Shown here: piece after piece, positions 55,306 through 63,741 of the stretch
How positions within the stretch are numbered: the first letter of the stretch is position 1
Layout: each line of letters begins with the position of its first letter
Assembly (NCBI RefSeq): GCF_946479765.1
Contig: NZ_CAMLHO010000013.1
Coordinates: 17,481 to 81,480, forward strand
Origin: an uncultured Aliivibrio sp.
GTDB lineage: Bacteria; Pseudomonadota; Gammaproteobacteria; Enterobacterales; Vibrionaceae
Direction of reading: 5' to 3'
DNA: 64,000 nt
Translations under genes and position numbers: made by a program
Notes under the pieces: generated by a model
The model's database searches: none
Told to the model about the DNA's origin: nothing
What the model saw: the letters and a program-made list of their open reading frames with translations, nothing else

Positions 55306-55722
55306 ATGTCAGATCAAGAAGAGTTTGAAGTAGAAGCAATTGGTGTTGAGGTTAACATGCAACCAATTGAACTATACAAAGTATTAAAAATTGCCAATGT
55401 GGTGAATGGTGGCGGTGAAGCTAAACACATGATTGGTGAAGGCTATGTAGGCGTCAATGGTGAATTAGAGCAACGCAAACGTCGTAAAATGTACGATGGT
55501 GATGTGATTGAGTTTAATGAAGAATATTACGTCGTTATCTGTGATACTCCTGTTGGTGAGTTACCAGAGATAGAAGAAAAACCTCAACCTATTCCTGTTG
55601 AGCCTGAATACTCAGAACCAAAGCCTAAGAAAGAAAAAAAAGAGAAAAAGAAAAAACAAAAGCCAGAGATACCAACAACAATTGATCCTGAAAGCGGTCG
55701 ACGTTCAATTAACTTCTTCTAA
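55306..55722 (+). CDS. S4-type RNA-binding protein (YbcJ-like) with charged tail
   Basis: 138 residues. Residues ~10-80 are an S4-like RNA-binding domain (QPIELYKVLKIANVVNGGGEAKHMIGEGYVGVNGE in part, then RKRRKMYDGDVIEF), the YbcJ pattern. A tail of ~55 residues follows, first acidic/proline-rich and then strongly basic (KPKKEKKEKKKKQKPE), which YbcJ lacks. A nucleic-acid-binding role is likely; the target RNA is unknown. Free-standing, closed by a strong terminator. Confidence 0.85.
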   Translation: MSDQEEFEVEAIGVEVNMQPIELYKVLKIANVVNGGGEAKHMIGEGYVGVNGELEQRKRRKMYDGDVIEFNEEYYVVICDTPVGELPEIEEKPQPIPVEPEYSEPKPKKEKKEKKKKQKPEIPTTIDPESGRRSINFF

Positions 55723-55761
55723 AAAAATGGCTCAATACCTAAATGTATTGAGCCATTTTTT
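55722..55761. terminator. Strong bidirectional terminator
   Basis: A6 TGGCTCAATAC, loop CTAAAT, GTATTGAGCCA T6. Eleven GC-containing pairs plus A-T extension. Confidence 0.92.
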
Positions 55762-55907
55762 ATGACCATATTTAACATATCCTCCACCTATTATCCTAAA
55801 ATCATCTAAATTTCACTTTTTATACACCCCATTAATTATTTTTTATTGTTATGATGTAAAAATACACCGCATTTACTTTATAAACTCAACAAAAACAAAG
55901 AGATTTT

Positions 55908-56534
55908 ATGACCAAGCAACCTAAAAAAGTGTTGATCTTATTTGCTCACCCTTCTCAACATCGCTCAGAAGTGAATGTATCACTGCTAAAGGCAGCAAAA
56001 AAAATTGACCATGTAACCGTGGTTGATTTGTATCATGACTACCCAAAATTCAATATCGATATTGATAGAGAACAGCAGCTTTTATTAACTCATGATGTGG
56101 TTATTTTTCAATTTCCTCTGTACTGGTATTCCACACCTGCGATTCTCAAAGAATGGCAAGATATGGTTTTAGAGTACGGTTTCGCCTATGGTACAGAAGG
56201 TAAGGCATTAAAAAACAAGACTTTCCTGTGCGCAATCACCGCAGGTGGCAAAGAAGAAGCTTACCAAACCAATGGCTATAACCAATTTACCATTCGTGAA
56301 CTACTGCACCCTCTTGAGCAAATGGCCTCCTTAACCAATATGGAATACATCGCTCCATTAGTTTTATTTGGTGCCCGTACCGCATTAGAAGATCAAAGAG
56401 TCGAAAGACATACTGACCGTTTTATGAACTTACTCTCTGCATTAATTGAAGACCGTGTTGATATTGAAATAGCAAAAACACTGCCAAAATTAAATCATTC
56501 ATTTGATAAGTTTCTTAAGGAACCAGCATCATGA
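55908..56534 (+). CDS. KefF/KefG-type flavodoxin-fold ancillary protein
   Basis: 208 residues, NAD(P)H dehydrogenase (quinone) family. KVLILFAHPSQHRSEVNVSLL at residues 7-27, FQFPLYWYSTPAILKEWQDMVLEYGFAYG near 66-94 and LCAITAGGKEEAYQ near 105 are the marks of the KefF/KefG flavoproteins that bind to and activate glutathione-gated potassium efflux channels. The stop overlaps the next (Kef) gene by 4 bases. It resembles KefF and KefG about equally, so I give no symbol. Confidence 0.9.
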   Translation: MTKQPKKVLILFAHPSQHRSEVNVSLLKAAKKIDHVTVVDLYHDYPKFNIDIDREQQLLLTHDVVIFQFPLYWYSTPAILKEWQDMVLEYGFAYGTEGKALKNKTFLCAITAGGKEEAYQTNGYNQFTIRELLHPLEQMASLTNMEYIAPLVLFGARTALEDQRVERHTDRFMNLLSALIEDRVDIEIAKTLPKLNHSFDKFLKEPAS

Positions 56535-58447
56535 CAGGATATTTTCTACAAGCCTTTATTTACCTGTTTGCCGCAGTAATTGCCGTACCCATCGCTAAAC
56601 GTCTTGGATTAGGTTCAGTATTAGGCTATTTGATCGCAGGTGTCGTTATAGGCCCAATTATTGGATTAGTTGGAGAAGAAACCACTACGATTCAACACTT
56701 TGCCGAATTTGGTGTAGTAATGATGTTGTTTCTTGTCGGCCTTGAACTTGAACCAAAAATGCTATGGGGAATGCGTCATCGCTTAATGGGATTAGGTGGT
56801 TTACAAGTCGGAGGCACCACCGCAATTGTCATGGCTATTGCCCTATTCTTTGGTCAACCTTGGACCATTGCACTGAGCATTGGTTTAATCTTTGCGCTGT
56901 CTTCAACCGCCATTGTTTTACAAACATTTAATGAAAAAGGATTAGCCAAAACAGAGGGAGGACAAAACGCATTCTCTGTATTGTTATTTCAAGATATCGC
57001 CGTTATTCCAATGCTGGCTTTTATCCCATTATTAGCATTACCTGAATTGGTTGAGAAAGCCCAATTAGCCGCAGCAAGTGCAGCAGATCACCATGACGAA
57101 ATCAGCTTAGTCGCCGGTCTTCCTGGTTGGGCTTATGGTATGGTGATTTTAGCGTCTATTGCTATCGTCGTGGTTGGTGGTCACTATTTAAGTCGCCCAT
57201 TATTTCGCTTTGTTGCAAGCTCTGGCTTACGAGAAATCTTTACTGCGACGGCATTAATGCTCGTTATAGGTATTGCCGCACTGATGAGCTTAGTCGGTCT
57301 ATCCCCTGCCCTTGGTACTTTTTTAGCTGGCGTTGTATTAGCGAACTCAGAGTTTAGACATGAATTAGAATCCAATATTGACCCTTTTAAAGGCTTGCTG
57401 CTTGGTTTGTTTTTCATCACTGTCGGTGCAGGTATCGATTTTGGTATTCTGTTTGACGATTTCTTTACTATCGTCGGACTTACTCTTGGAGTCATGGCCC
57501 TAAAAGCAGCAGTATTATACATTCTTGCCTTAATTTTTAAGATCAAAAACAGTAACCGTTGGTTGTTTACACTAAGTCTGGCTCAAGCGGGTGAATTTGG
57601 TTTTGTATTATTAAGCTTTACCGTTCAAAGCCACGTATTACCTCCTGAAGTAGCACAACCATTATCGTTAGTTGTTGCACTTTCTATGTTCCTAACTCCG
57701 GGGCTATTCATCTTATTTGATAAAGTCATACTGCCAAGATTTGAGCAAAAATCGAATGATCGTGAAACCGATAGTATTGATGAGAAAGGCACGGTGATCA
57801 TCGCTGGCGGAGGTCGTTTTGGACAAGTAGTAAACCGCTTCTTAGTCTCAAACCATGTAAAAACAGTAGTATTGGATCATCAGGCAGATCAAGTAGATAC
57901 ACTACGTCAAATTAATACTAAAAGTTACTTTGGTGACGCAACCCGTCCTGATCTTCTTCATACCGCAGGGATTGAGCACGCCGCTATGTTAGTGGTCGCT
58001 ATCGATAACCAAGAGAGCAGTGTTGAGTTAGTAAAATACATTAAGCACACCTACCCTAAAGTGAAGATCCTAGCGCGAGCATACGATAGAGGTCATTCTT
58101 ATATGCTCCGTTCTGCGGGTGCTGATTTCATTGAATCAGAAACCACTCGCTCCGCCCTTGAAATGGGGGCAGAAGCCATGCGTGGATTAGGCCAACACCC
58201 ATTCCATGTTGAACAACAAAAATTAGCGTATAAAAAAGTAGAAAACGAAAGCTCTGATAAATTATACCAAGCATGGTTAGATGACTCAGAAGGTGAGAGA
58301 TTTGATAATAACTATCGTAAACTCTTCATTGAGCTTGAAAGCACAATCAAACATGCAATGAGTAAAGATCGCTCTGATAAACACAATCAATCAGAACGTG
58401 CGTGGACGCCACCACCAAAAGGCTATGCTGATGATCTTGATGAATAA
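56531..58447 (+). CDS. KefB/KefC-type glutathione-regulated K+ efflux antiporter
   Basis: 638 residues. An N-terminal CPA2 membrane domain (residues ~1-385, about twelve helices; LGLGSVLGYLIAGVVIGPIIG near 24, FLVGLELEPKMLWG near 68, and the VLLFQDIAVIPM region near 155) is followed by a cytoplasmic TrkA-N/RCK domain from ~418 (GTVIIAGGGRFGQVVNRFL, a Rossmann GxGxxG) that binds NAD(H) and glutathione adducts. Exports K+ in exchange for H+ to protect against electrophiles. Coupled to the ancillary flavoprotein gene. The C-terminal tail is polar. Confidence 0.93.
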   Translation: MTGYFLQAFIYLFAAVIAVPIAKRLGLGSVLGYLIAGVVIGPIIGLVGEETTTIQHFAEFGVVMMLFLVGLELEPKMLWGMRHRLMGLGGLQVGGTTAIVMAIALFFGQPWTIALSIGLIFALSSTAIVLQTFNEKGLAKTEGGQNAFSVLLFQDIAVIPMLAFIPLLALPELVEKAQLAAASAADHHDEISLVAGLPGWAYGMVILASIAIVVVGGHYLSRPLFRFVASSGLREIFTATALMLVIGIAALMSLVGLSPALGTFLAGVVLANSEFRHELESNIDPFKGLLLGLFFITVGAGIDFGILFDDFFTIVGLTLGVMALKAAVLYILALIFKIKNSNRWLFTLSLAQAGEFGFVLLSFTVQSHVLPPEVAQPLSLVVALSMFLTPGLFILFDKVILPRFEQKSNDRETDSIDEKGTVIIAGGGRFGQVVNRFLVSNHVKTVVLDHQADQVDTLRQINTKSYFGDATRPDLLHTAGIEHAAMLVVAIDNQESSVELVKYIKHTYPKVKILARAYDRGHSYMLRSAGADFIESETTRSALEMGAEAMRGLGQHPFHVEQQKLAYKKVENESSDKLYQAWLDDSEGERFDNNYRKLFIELESTIKHAMSKDRSDKHNQSERAWTPPPKGYADDLDE

Positions 58448-58481
58448 TCATATTAGCAAATAACTCAAGTCTCTACGCATA

Positions 58482-58516
58482 AAAATGCCCTACTCATTAC
58501 TGACTAGGGCATTTTA
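58482..58516. terminator. Bidirectional terminator
   Basis: AAAATGCCCTA, 12-nt loop, TAGGGCATTTT. Between the Kef gene and the converging XRE gene. Confidence 0.85.
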
Positions 58517-58535
58517 CTTTGAAACTAAAAAATCC

Positions 58536-60050
58536 TTATTCTTTGCATTCAGAATAACAACTTGGCTTTCTTGGACACACAGCCCCACGAGAACAAATCA
58601 CTCTCGCATCCGTTTCTAAACCACGTTCAATCCAATTGATATTTAATATCTTAGCGACACTAATTAGCTCTCTTTTTATTCCTTTCGCTATTGGACTCTC
58701 TCCGCCATTTTTAACACACGCTTTTTGCAAATCTCGCGCTAATGACACCGCATCTTTCCCTTGTGCTTCAATCGCTGGATTTAAATCAATTCCGGCGCAC
58801 AAAACACGATTATTACCCGCGGGATCGGTCATGTTTACCGATTCACAACAATATATACGAGGTTCATTATCGACGTTAAGGATTGATATCTGCGCCGAAC
58901 TCCCTTCTTTTGGTTCTGATAATCGACGAAATACCGCCCAATGGTGACAAGGATCATTCACTTGTTTCATGTTTCCCCAAGGCAGAGGAATACCATTACC
59001 TCGATACACCGCTTTAAGCTTTCCCGGTGCATACGCATCAAAATAATGCCAATGTGGGTAAGGAGAAACGACCGTCATTCGCCTCATAGCAACCGAAGGA
59101 GACACGCCAGCTAAACGATGGCTATCTATTTCATACCCATGCCTATCAAGTAATTGCCTAAATGGAACTCGTGGACACAATAGCGCACCAGCAAAGAAAC
59201 TGGATTCAAAATCACGCCATGCATTTAAAATATCTTGTGCATTGAGAGAGCTATCCGTGTGGTGGATCTCATCATCAAATACACGATGACTCCCAACCGA
59301 TAATGAACTCTTTAGCCCTTCTTTGTTATGTAAAACACAGTGTCCAATATAAACGGCTAAATCATACTTTAATCTCGTAGGATGATTCTTTAATATCTCA
59401 TTCAAATACACGGTACATGGAGGTTCAAAAAAAGAGGTCAACAGCTCTTTACCATTAACACCGAATTCATCCACCACTGATTTAGGCGTTTCTTTTACCC
59501 ATTTGAATATCAAGCCATGCTTAGCCGCAATATCCATCATTTGATCAACACTGAGTGGCAGTTGCTTTAACCCAACCTCTTCAGCAGCACGCTCTAAATC
59601 GGGGAAGTGGTTTTGGTTATTTTCTTGATGGGCACGAATAAGAAGATGAGCAAATTGACGACCAGTCACCCCTGTTTGATTGAGCATTTCAGGAATAGCA
59701 ATTTGAAGAATGTCATTAGAAAACAGAAAACTCGGTTCCAGTGCCATGCCGCTAATACCGCCTTTTCTACCCTTATCAGGTGTAATGGCTTGAGATTCTG
59801 GCTCGCTGTCTAAGAACCATGACGATTCTTTTTGGAACACCGTGGCGATAACCTCTAACATATCAGCGCTGGGAACCCGCTTTCCTCTCTCTATCATTGA
59901 TAGATAAGAGACTGATGGTGAATTCTCAGGATCCACACGAATGCATCGCGTAGAAAGATCTTCCATCGTTAAGTGATTGCGTTTTCTCAGGTTTCGAATT
60001 TTAGTCCCAAGAAAATGACTTTGTCTAATTATACTTTTTGACTGACGCAT
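58536..60050 (-). CDS. XRE-family regulator with large C-terminal domain (DUF3612/ScfR-like)
   Basis: 504 residues. Helix-turn-helix of the Cro/C1 type at ~12-75 (GTKIRNLRKRNHLTMEDL, SVSYLSMIERGKRVPS). The middle resembles an IrrE/ImmA-type zincin (KYDLAVYIGHCVLHN near 230), but the HExxH helix has lost its first His and Glu (A-V-Y-I-G-H), so it cannot be a protease. A long C-terminal domain ends with a Cys cluster (ICSRGAVCPRKPSCYSEC). This fits short-chain-acyl-CoA-type regulators and, as I remember it, the Vibrio DUF3612 regulator near the glyoxylate-shunt genes. It diverges from the malate synthase G-like gene, its likely target. Confidence 0.85.
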   Translation of the reverse strand: MRQSKSIIRQSHFLGTKIRNLRKRNHLTMEDLSTRCIRVDPENSPSVSYLSMIERGKRVPSADMLEVIATVFQKESSWFLDSEPESQAITPDKGRKGGISGMALEPSFLFSNDILQIAIPEMLNQTGVTGRQFAHLLIRAHQENNQNHFPDLERAAEEVGLKQLPLSVDQMMDIAAKHGLIFKWVKETPKSVVDEFGVNGKELLTSFFEPPCTVYLNEILKNHPTRLKYDLAVYIGHCVLHNKEGLKSSLSVGSHRVFDDEIHHTDSSLNAQDILNAWRDFESSFFAGALLCPRVPFRQLLDRHGYEIDSHRLAGVSPSVAMRRMTVVSPYPHWHYFDAYAPGKLKAVYRGNGIPLPWGNMKQVNDPCHHWAVFRRLSEPKEGSSAQISILNVDNEPRIYCCESVNMTDPAGNNRVLCAGIDLNPAIEAQGKDAVSLARDLQKACVKNGGESPIAKGIKRELISVAKILNINWIERGLETDARVICSRGAVCPRKPSCYSECKE

Positions 60051-60211
60051 CTTGTAAAATTCACACTGTTAAGTTTTTGTTGTGAAATTGTAACCAAAAC
60101 TACGCTAAGCTTCAATACAAGTAAGCAAACAACTCTGACCAGTGTGACTTACTTACCAATGTCGATAATAAATTGGCATTACTTAAGGACTATTTATTCG
60201 AGGGCAAGACT
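60051..60211. promoter_or_regulatory. Shared control region of the XRE and malate-synthase-like genes
   Basis: 161 bases with two inverted repeats: TTCACA (60060-60065) with TGTGAA (60081-60086), and AAGTAAG (60119-60125) with CTTACTT (60148-60154). Both are candidate sites for the XRE protein. No terminator is present, as expected for divergent promoters. Confidence 0.45.
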
Positions 60212-60775
60212 ATGGCTATCACAAATATAAACAACACAAACAATGCACAACAAGAAACTCCGTTTATGGCTGAAGCTGTCTATGCCGTGGAAAACATGGA
60301 TGCAGGTCATACAGAAGAGAAACAACACAAAATCAAAAATTTACTCGACCAACTATTCCCTTTAACAAAAGGAACGCATCAAGAAGTAACAAATTATCTA
60401 TTGGATTACCATCATTTAGTTGTATTTTTTAAAGATGGCAGTTGCAGTGGTTTACGTAATCCTGGTAAGTTTGTGGCATTTACCGGTCACCGCTCATCTC
60501 CAGATACTATTCTTTTAAAAGACAATAGCGGCAGCCATGTAGAGATCATTTTTGGTCATCATGAGCCAGGGAAAAATACACTAGTAACCATTGACGATAT
60601 TGAAATGGAGACGTGCACCACCTTTAGTCAAGATTTCAGTCTAGCAGCGATGCGACATTGGATAAGTTTATTAAAACGAGACGAAACATCTCACCCTAAA
60701 GCACGTAAAGAAGATAAAGAATACACCGCAAAGAACGGGGACGATTACCAACTGGCCTGCTGTTTTAGTCTTTAA
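60212..60775 (+). CDS. Stand-alone malate synthase G-like domain protein, no catalytic barrel
   Basis: 187 residues from the ATG at 60212 (GAGGG upstream); a TTG at 60173 is the alternative. Against the middle of E. coli GlcB (from memory) it aligns along its length: LFPLTKGTHQEV with LPLENGSYQDV, GLRNPGKFVAFTGHRSSPD with LRTPAQFVGYRGDAAAP, TILLKDNSGSHVEIIF with CILLKNNGLHIELQI, and DKEYTAKNGDDYQL near the end with DRHYTAADGSEISL. The DCEDS segment of the enzyme is replaced (SQDFS) and the barrel residues that bind Mg and glyoxylate are absent, so it cannot be a malate synthase. No signal peptide. A sensor or partner role is possible. Confidence 0.8.
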   Translation: MAITNINNTNNAQQETPFMAEAVYAVENMDAGHTEEKQHKIKNLLDQLFPLTKGTHQEVTNYLLDYHHLVVFFKDGSCSGLRNPGKFVAFTGHRSSPDTILLKDNSGSHVEIIFGHHEPGKNTLVTIDDIEMETCTTFSQDFSLAAMRHWISLLKRDETSHPKARKEDKEYTAKNGDDYQLACCFSL

Positions 60776-60803
60776 TTACTGTAGTCATCAATATACAAGA
60801 TGT

Positions 60804-60837
60804 AAAAGACCACTCTAATTAAAGTGGTCTTTTTATT
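60804..60837. terminator. Bidirectional terminator
   Basis: AAAAGACCACT, loop CTAATTAA, AGTGGTCTTTTTATTT. Between the malate-synthase-like gene and the converging GGDEF gene. Confidence 0.87.
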
Positions 60838-60854
60838 TATTACGCTCTAACTTC

Positions 60855-62204
60855 TTAATGATTCTTATAAAAATACATACTTCGGTCAGCTTTATGCAAC
60901 AACTCATCAACAGACTGCATCTCTGCACTAAAACGGCTATAACCTATAGTGGTATTAACATAAATAAACGAGCCATCAAATTCAATGGGCTCATCACTCA
61001 CCACCGCTTTAATTTTACTGATAATTGCATAGATATCTTTCTTTTGATGGATCCTTGGCAATAATACGAGATACTCATCGCCACCAACTCGAGCAATAAT
61101 GTCATTACTTCTCAGCACTGCAATAACCCGTCTAGCAACTTCTTTAAGTACCTCATCACCAGCAGCATGACCATACGTATCATTTATGTTTTTAAATTTA
61201 TCTAGATCTAAATTCAATAAAGCAAAGTACTTGCCATTTTTTTTAGCTCGTGTGAATAAAGCATTTAAAGTGTACATAAAATAACGCCGATTAGGCAGTA
61301 AGGTTAACTCATCTTCGAGAGAACGATTCGTTGCGACCACATACAATCTAAAAATAACGGCAACAGACAATAATAGTAAGCCAAAAAACGAATAACCAAC
61401 TAAGCGAATAATCTCAATTCGATACCACGGATACCACTTATCTAAGGGCTGCTTTTGTATCGCTAATTGCCAACTACCATAAGGTAATTCGACATTTTTA
61501 ATGACTATCGGATTTTCAAACACCTCTTTTTTACCTAAAAAGATAGCACCTTCACTTCCTCTGCTGTCCTTCCCTCGCATTGCAAATGGGTATTTAGATT
61601 TAAGACCATAAATACCTGTACCATAAAACAAAGCATCAATATCTAAGACAATACTAATAGACCCCCAATATTTTTCGTTCAATGGTGGATCAGAAAATAC
61701 AGGCATTCGAGCAATAAAGGCTCGGCCTCCTTGATACAGATCCACAGGACCAGCAATAAAGATCGTCTCCATCTCTCGAGCTTTTTGTATTGTTAACCAC
61801 TGAATAGGAAGCGTTTTAAAATCTAAACCCAATGCTTTTTCATTGCCTTTTAAAGGGTAGACATAACGAATAATATCATTAGGCGCAATGGCTAAATGGC
61901 GTATATAACGAGAATCACGATATAATTCTCTCGCTATTAATCCCCATAACTCTATCGTAGAGGAAGGGTTAACCGTCATGAGTGTCGCCAAGCTATTAGC
62001 ATAAAAAATATCAGAATGAATAGCACTTTCTAAGTTAGACCGCACCTTCGCTAATTCAACTTGAGAAGTATTACTAATTTGATTTTGTAAAAATGTATTT
62101 TGCTTTCGATGCAACTCTTCTACTATCCAGATAACAGCTAAAAAGCAACAACTAATAATAGCTAACATTGTTGTTTTCTTAGTTAAAAATAATTTAACCT
62201 TCAT
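60855..62204 (-). CDS. CHASE-type sensor diguanylate cyclase
   Basis: 449 residues. TM1 near 12-30, a periplasmic CHASE-like domain (~50-255; SDIFYANSLATLMTVNPSS, YRDSRYIRHLAIAPNDIIRYVYPLKGNE in part), TM2 near 268-292, then a GGDEF domain (DELTLLPNRRYFMYTL near 300, the active site RVGGDEYLVLLP near 372). The signature is GGDEY rather than GGDEF, which is usually still active, and RSND five residues before it is an RxxD inhibitory site for product feedback. It should make c-di-GMP in response to a periplasmic ligand. No EAL domain is attached. Confidence 0.92.
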   Translation of the reverse strand: MKVKLFLTKKTTMLAIISCCFLAVIWIVEELHRKQNTFLQNQISNTSQVELAKVRSNLESAIHSDIFYANSLATLMTVNPSSTIELWGLIARELYRDSRYIRHLAIAPNDIIRYVYPLKGNEKALGLDFKTLPIQWLTIQKAREMETIFIAGPVDLYQGGRAFIARMPVFSDPPLNEKYWGSISIVLDIDALFYGTGIYGLKSKYPFAMRGKDSRGSEGAIFLGKKEVFENPIVIKNVELPYGSWQLAIQKQPLDKWYPWYRIEIIRLVGYSFFGLLLLSVAVIFRLYVVATNRSLEDELTLLPNRRYFMYTLNALFTRAKKNGKYFALLNLDLDKFKNINDTYGHAAGDEVLKEVARRVIAVLRSNDIIARVGGDEYLVLLPRIHQKKDIYAIISKIKAVVSDEPIEFDGSFIYVNTTIGYSRFSAEMQSVDELLHKADRSMYFYKNH

Positions 62205-62359
62205 AATTATCTTCCACTAACCCCTCGCCTACCACATTATTGCCAAAGCATAGATATATTTATTATATCTATCAATAGTATCATTTAAAGCACACTGACG
62301 GAGTGCTCATCTCTTATTATTAGTAGGTTACTCGTTAAGCTTCATTTTTTCTCGTTTGG

Positions 62360-62692
62360 TTAATTTTGATATGACAAGATCATAAGAATCATCCATCCTT
62401 CAATCATACTTCCTGTCACTTGCTCAGATACTGTGACCGTAATCCAATGCTTTTTACTCATATGATAACCACGTTCAATCTCTTTAAATTCTTCAGTCAG
62501 AAAGGTGACATCTTCCGGCTTTGCTTTCAGCGTAATCACTAATTGACTTTTTCTATAGCCAATAAGAGCAAACATTTTATTACATACTTTAAACACATGT
62601 GCATCTGGACCAAATGGAAATGAATCCTCACAACATGGCTTGGCAAGCAAATAATTACCCCACTCCTTTTCTAAGATGTTACTCTCCATCAA
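62360..62692 (-). CDS. MmcQ/YjbR-family protein
   Basis: 110 residues. Family marks are the N-terminal LLAKPCCEDSFPFGPDAHVFKVCNKMFALIGY (in parts), LVITLKAKPEDVTFL near 50, GYHMSKKHWITVTV near 77 and the C-terminal SYQN end where relatives read S-Y-x-L. The fold is like a double-wing (CyaY-like) and it has been proposed to bind DNA, without proof. MESNIL, one codon later, may be the real start. Free-standing and divergent from a tiny membrane protein. Confidence 0.87.
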   Translation of the reverse strand: MMESNILEKEWGNYLLAKPCCEDSFPFGPDAHVFKVCNKMFALIGYRKSQLVITLKAKPEDVTFLTEEFKEIERGYHMSKKHWITVTVSEQVTGSMIEGWMILMILSYQN

Positions 62693-62752
62693 TCGAACCT
62701 TTATATTTTATGTTAACATTCTTATACTTTAATTTACTGTGAAGAAGCATTG

Positions 62753-62944
62753 ATGTCATCAGAACTTAAACTTATTCCTATTGCCCTTTTATGTGTTTTC
62801 CTTTCAATTGTAGGCCACTTTATCTTAAGTAGCTTATTTTCAGATACTAATTGGCTTGAATACGTCGCTGCTCTCATTCCATTAAGTATGATCGTCATTG
62901 TTTATTTTGCCTTTCGATTCGCAGCAAAAAATGATGAACGATAG
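62753..62944 (+). CDS. Small two-helix membrane protein, unknown
   Basis: 63 residues from the ATG at 62753 (GAAGAAG upstream). Two hydrophobic helices: IPIALLCVFLSIVGHFILSS near 7-27 and YVAALIPLSMIVIVYFAFRF near 36-56, with a short polar tail KNDER. No family recognised. It converges on the AraC gene with an 8-base gap and shares a 57-base upstream gap with the MmcQ gene. Could be a genuine small membrane protein; coding support is limited to its start site and composition. Confidence 0.6.
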   Translation: MSSELKLIPIALLCVFLSIVGHFILSSLFSDTNWLEYVAALIPLSMIVIVYFAFRFAAKNDER

Positions 62945-62952
62945 AAGATTAA

Positions 62953-63741
62953 TTAGATTGAATACTTCAATTTATACTGTTCCGGTGTGCAATCCGCATA
63001 ACGTTTAAACATAGTAATAAAGGGGCTAGTTTGGTTATAGCCTAAACTAAACGCAATCTCTTTAATTGACATATTTTTACGTAATAACTCTAAAGAATAA
63101 AGATAACGAATGCGCAATCGCCACTCTGTAAAACTCATACCTAACTCATTTTGACAGTGACGTGCTAATGTCCTTTCTGTTGTATGGTTTCTAGCTGCCC
63201 ACTGAGACAGCGAGGTTTCATCTGCTGGGTTAGATTCTAATGCCTCTAATATAGGTGTTAATAGTTTATCTTTTGATACTGGTAAAAAACGTTCACTTTG
63301 TTTGGCAACTAATAATTGGTCAAACAAAACCTTAATCAGCCTATCTTGCTGCTCATTTTTGGGTTGCTGAATATTGTGATCCCGTAATTCAGCAATAAGA
63401 GTTTCAACTAAAGGGCTAACTTCCAATAAACAAGTATGGTTCGGGAGCTTATTTGCCAATTCAGGAATAATGTTAACGGAGCAATAAGCGATGGGTTTAC
63501 GATTATAACTTTGATGCTGCACCCCAGCAGGCACCCATATAGCAAAATGTGACGGAGCAAGAAAACGCTGACCTTCTGCTTTTAACTCCAAAATTCCACC
63601 ACTGATAATTTGCAATTGTCCCCACGAATGGGAATGTGAGCGGGTTTCAGTGTTTGAACGGAAGGCATCAAATAACAGATAAATATCTGAAGGAAGCTCC
63701 TCTAAAGTTACCGATGCTTGAATATGCCGTGGATTTATCAT
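62953..63741 (-). CDS. AraC-family regulator with N-terminal cupin domain
   Basis: 262 residues. The N-terminal cupin-like effector domain has the His-rich HSHSWGQLQIISGGILEL near 36 and PSHFAIWVPAGVQHQSYN near 62. Two AraC helix-turn-helix motifs lie in the C-terminal third (LSQWAARNHTTERTLARHCQNELGMSFTEW near 178 in parts, and SIKEIAFSLGYNQTSPFITMFKRYADCTPEQY near 225). This resembles the NimR/YeaM class, which usually controls a neighbouring efflux gene; that target lies beyond the window if it exists. Upstream 259 bases show no gene. Confidence 0.9.
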   Translation of the reverse strand: MINPRHIQASVTLEELPSDIYLLFDAFRSNTETRSHSHSWGQLQIISGGILELKAEGQRFLAPSHFAIWVPAGVQHQSYNRKPIAYCSVNIIPELANKLPNHTCLLEVSPLVETLIAELRDHNIQQPKNEQQDRLIKVLFDQLLVAKQSERFLPVSKDKLLTPILEALESNPADETSLSQWAARNHTTERTLARHCQNELGMSFTEWRLRIRYLYSLELLRKNMSIKEIAFSLGYNQTSPFITMFKRYADCTPEQYKLKYSI

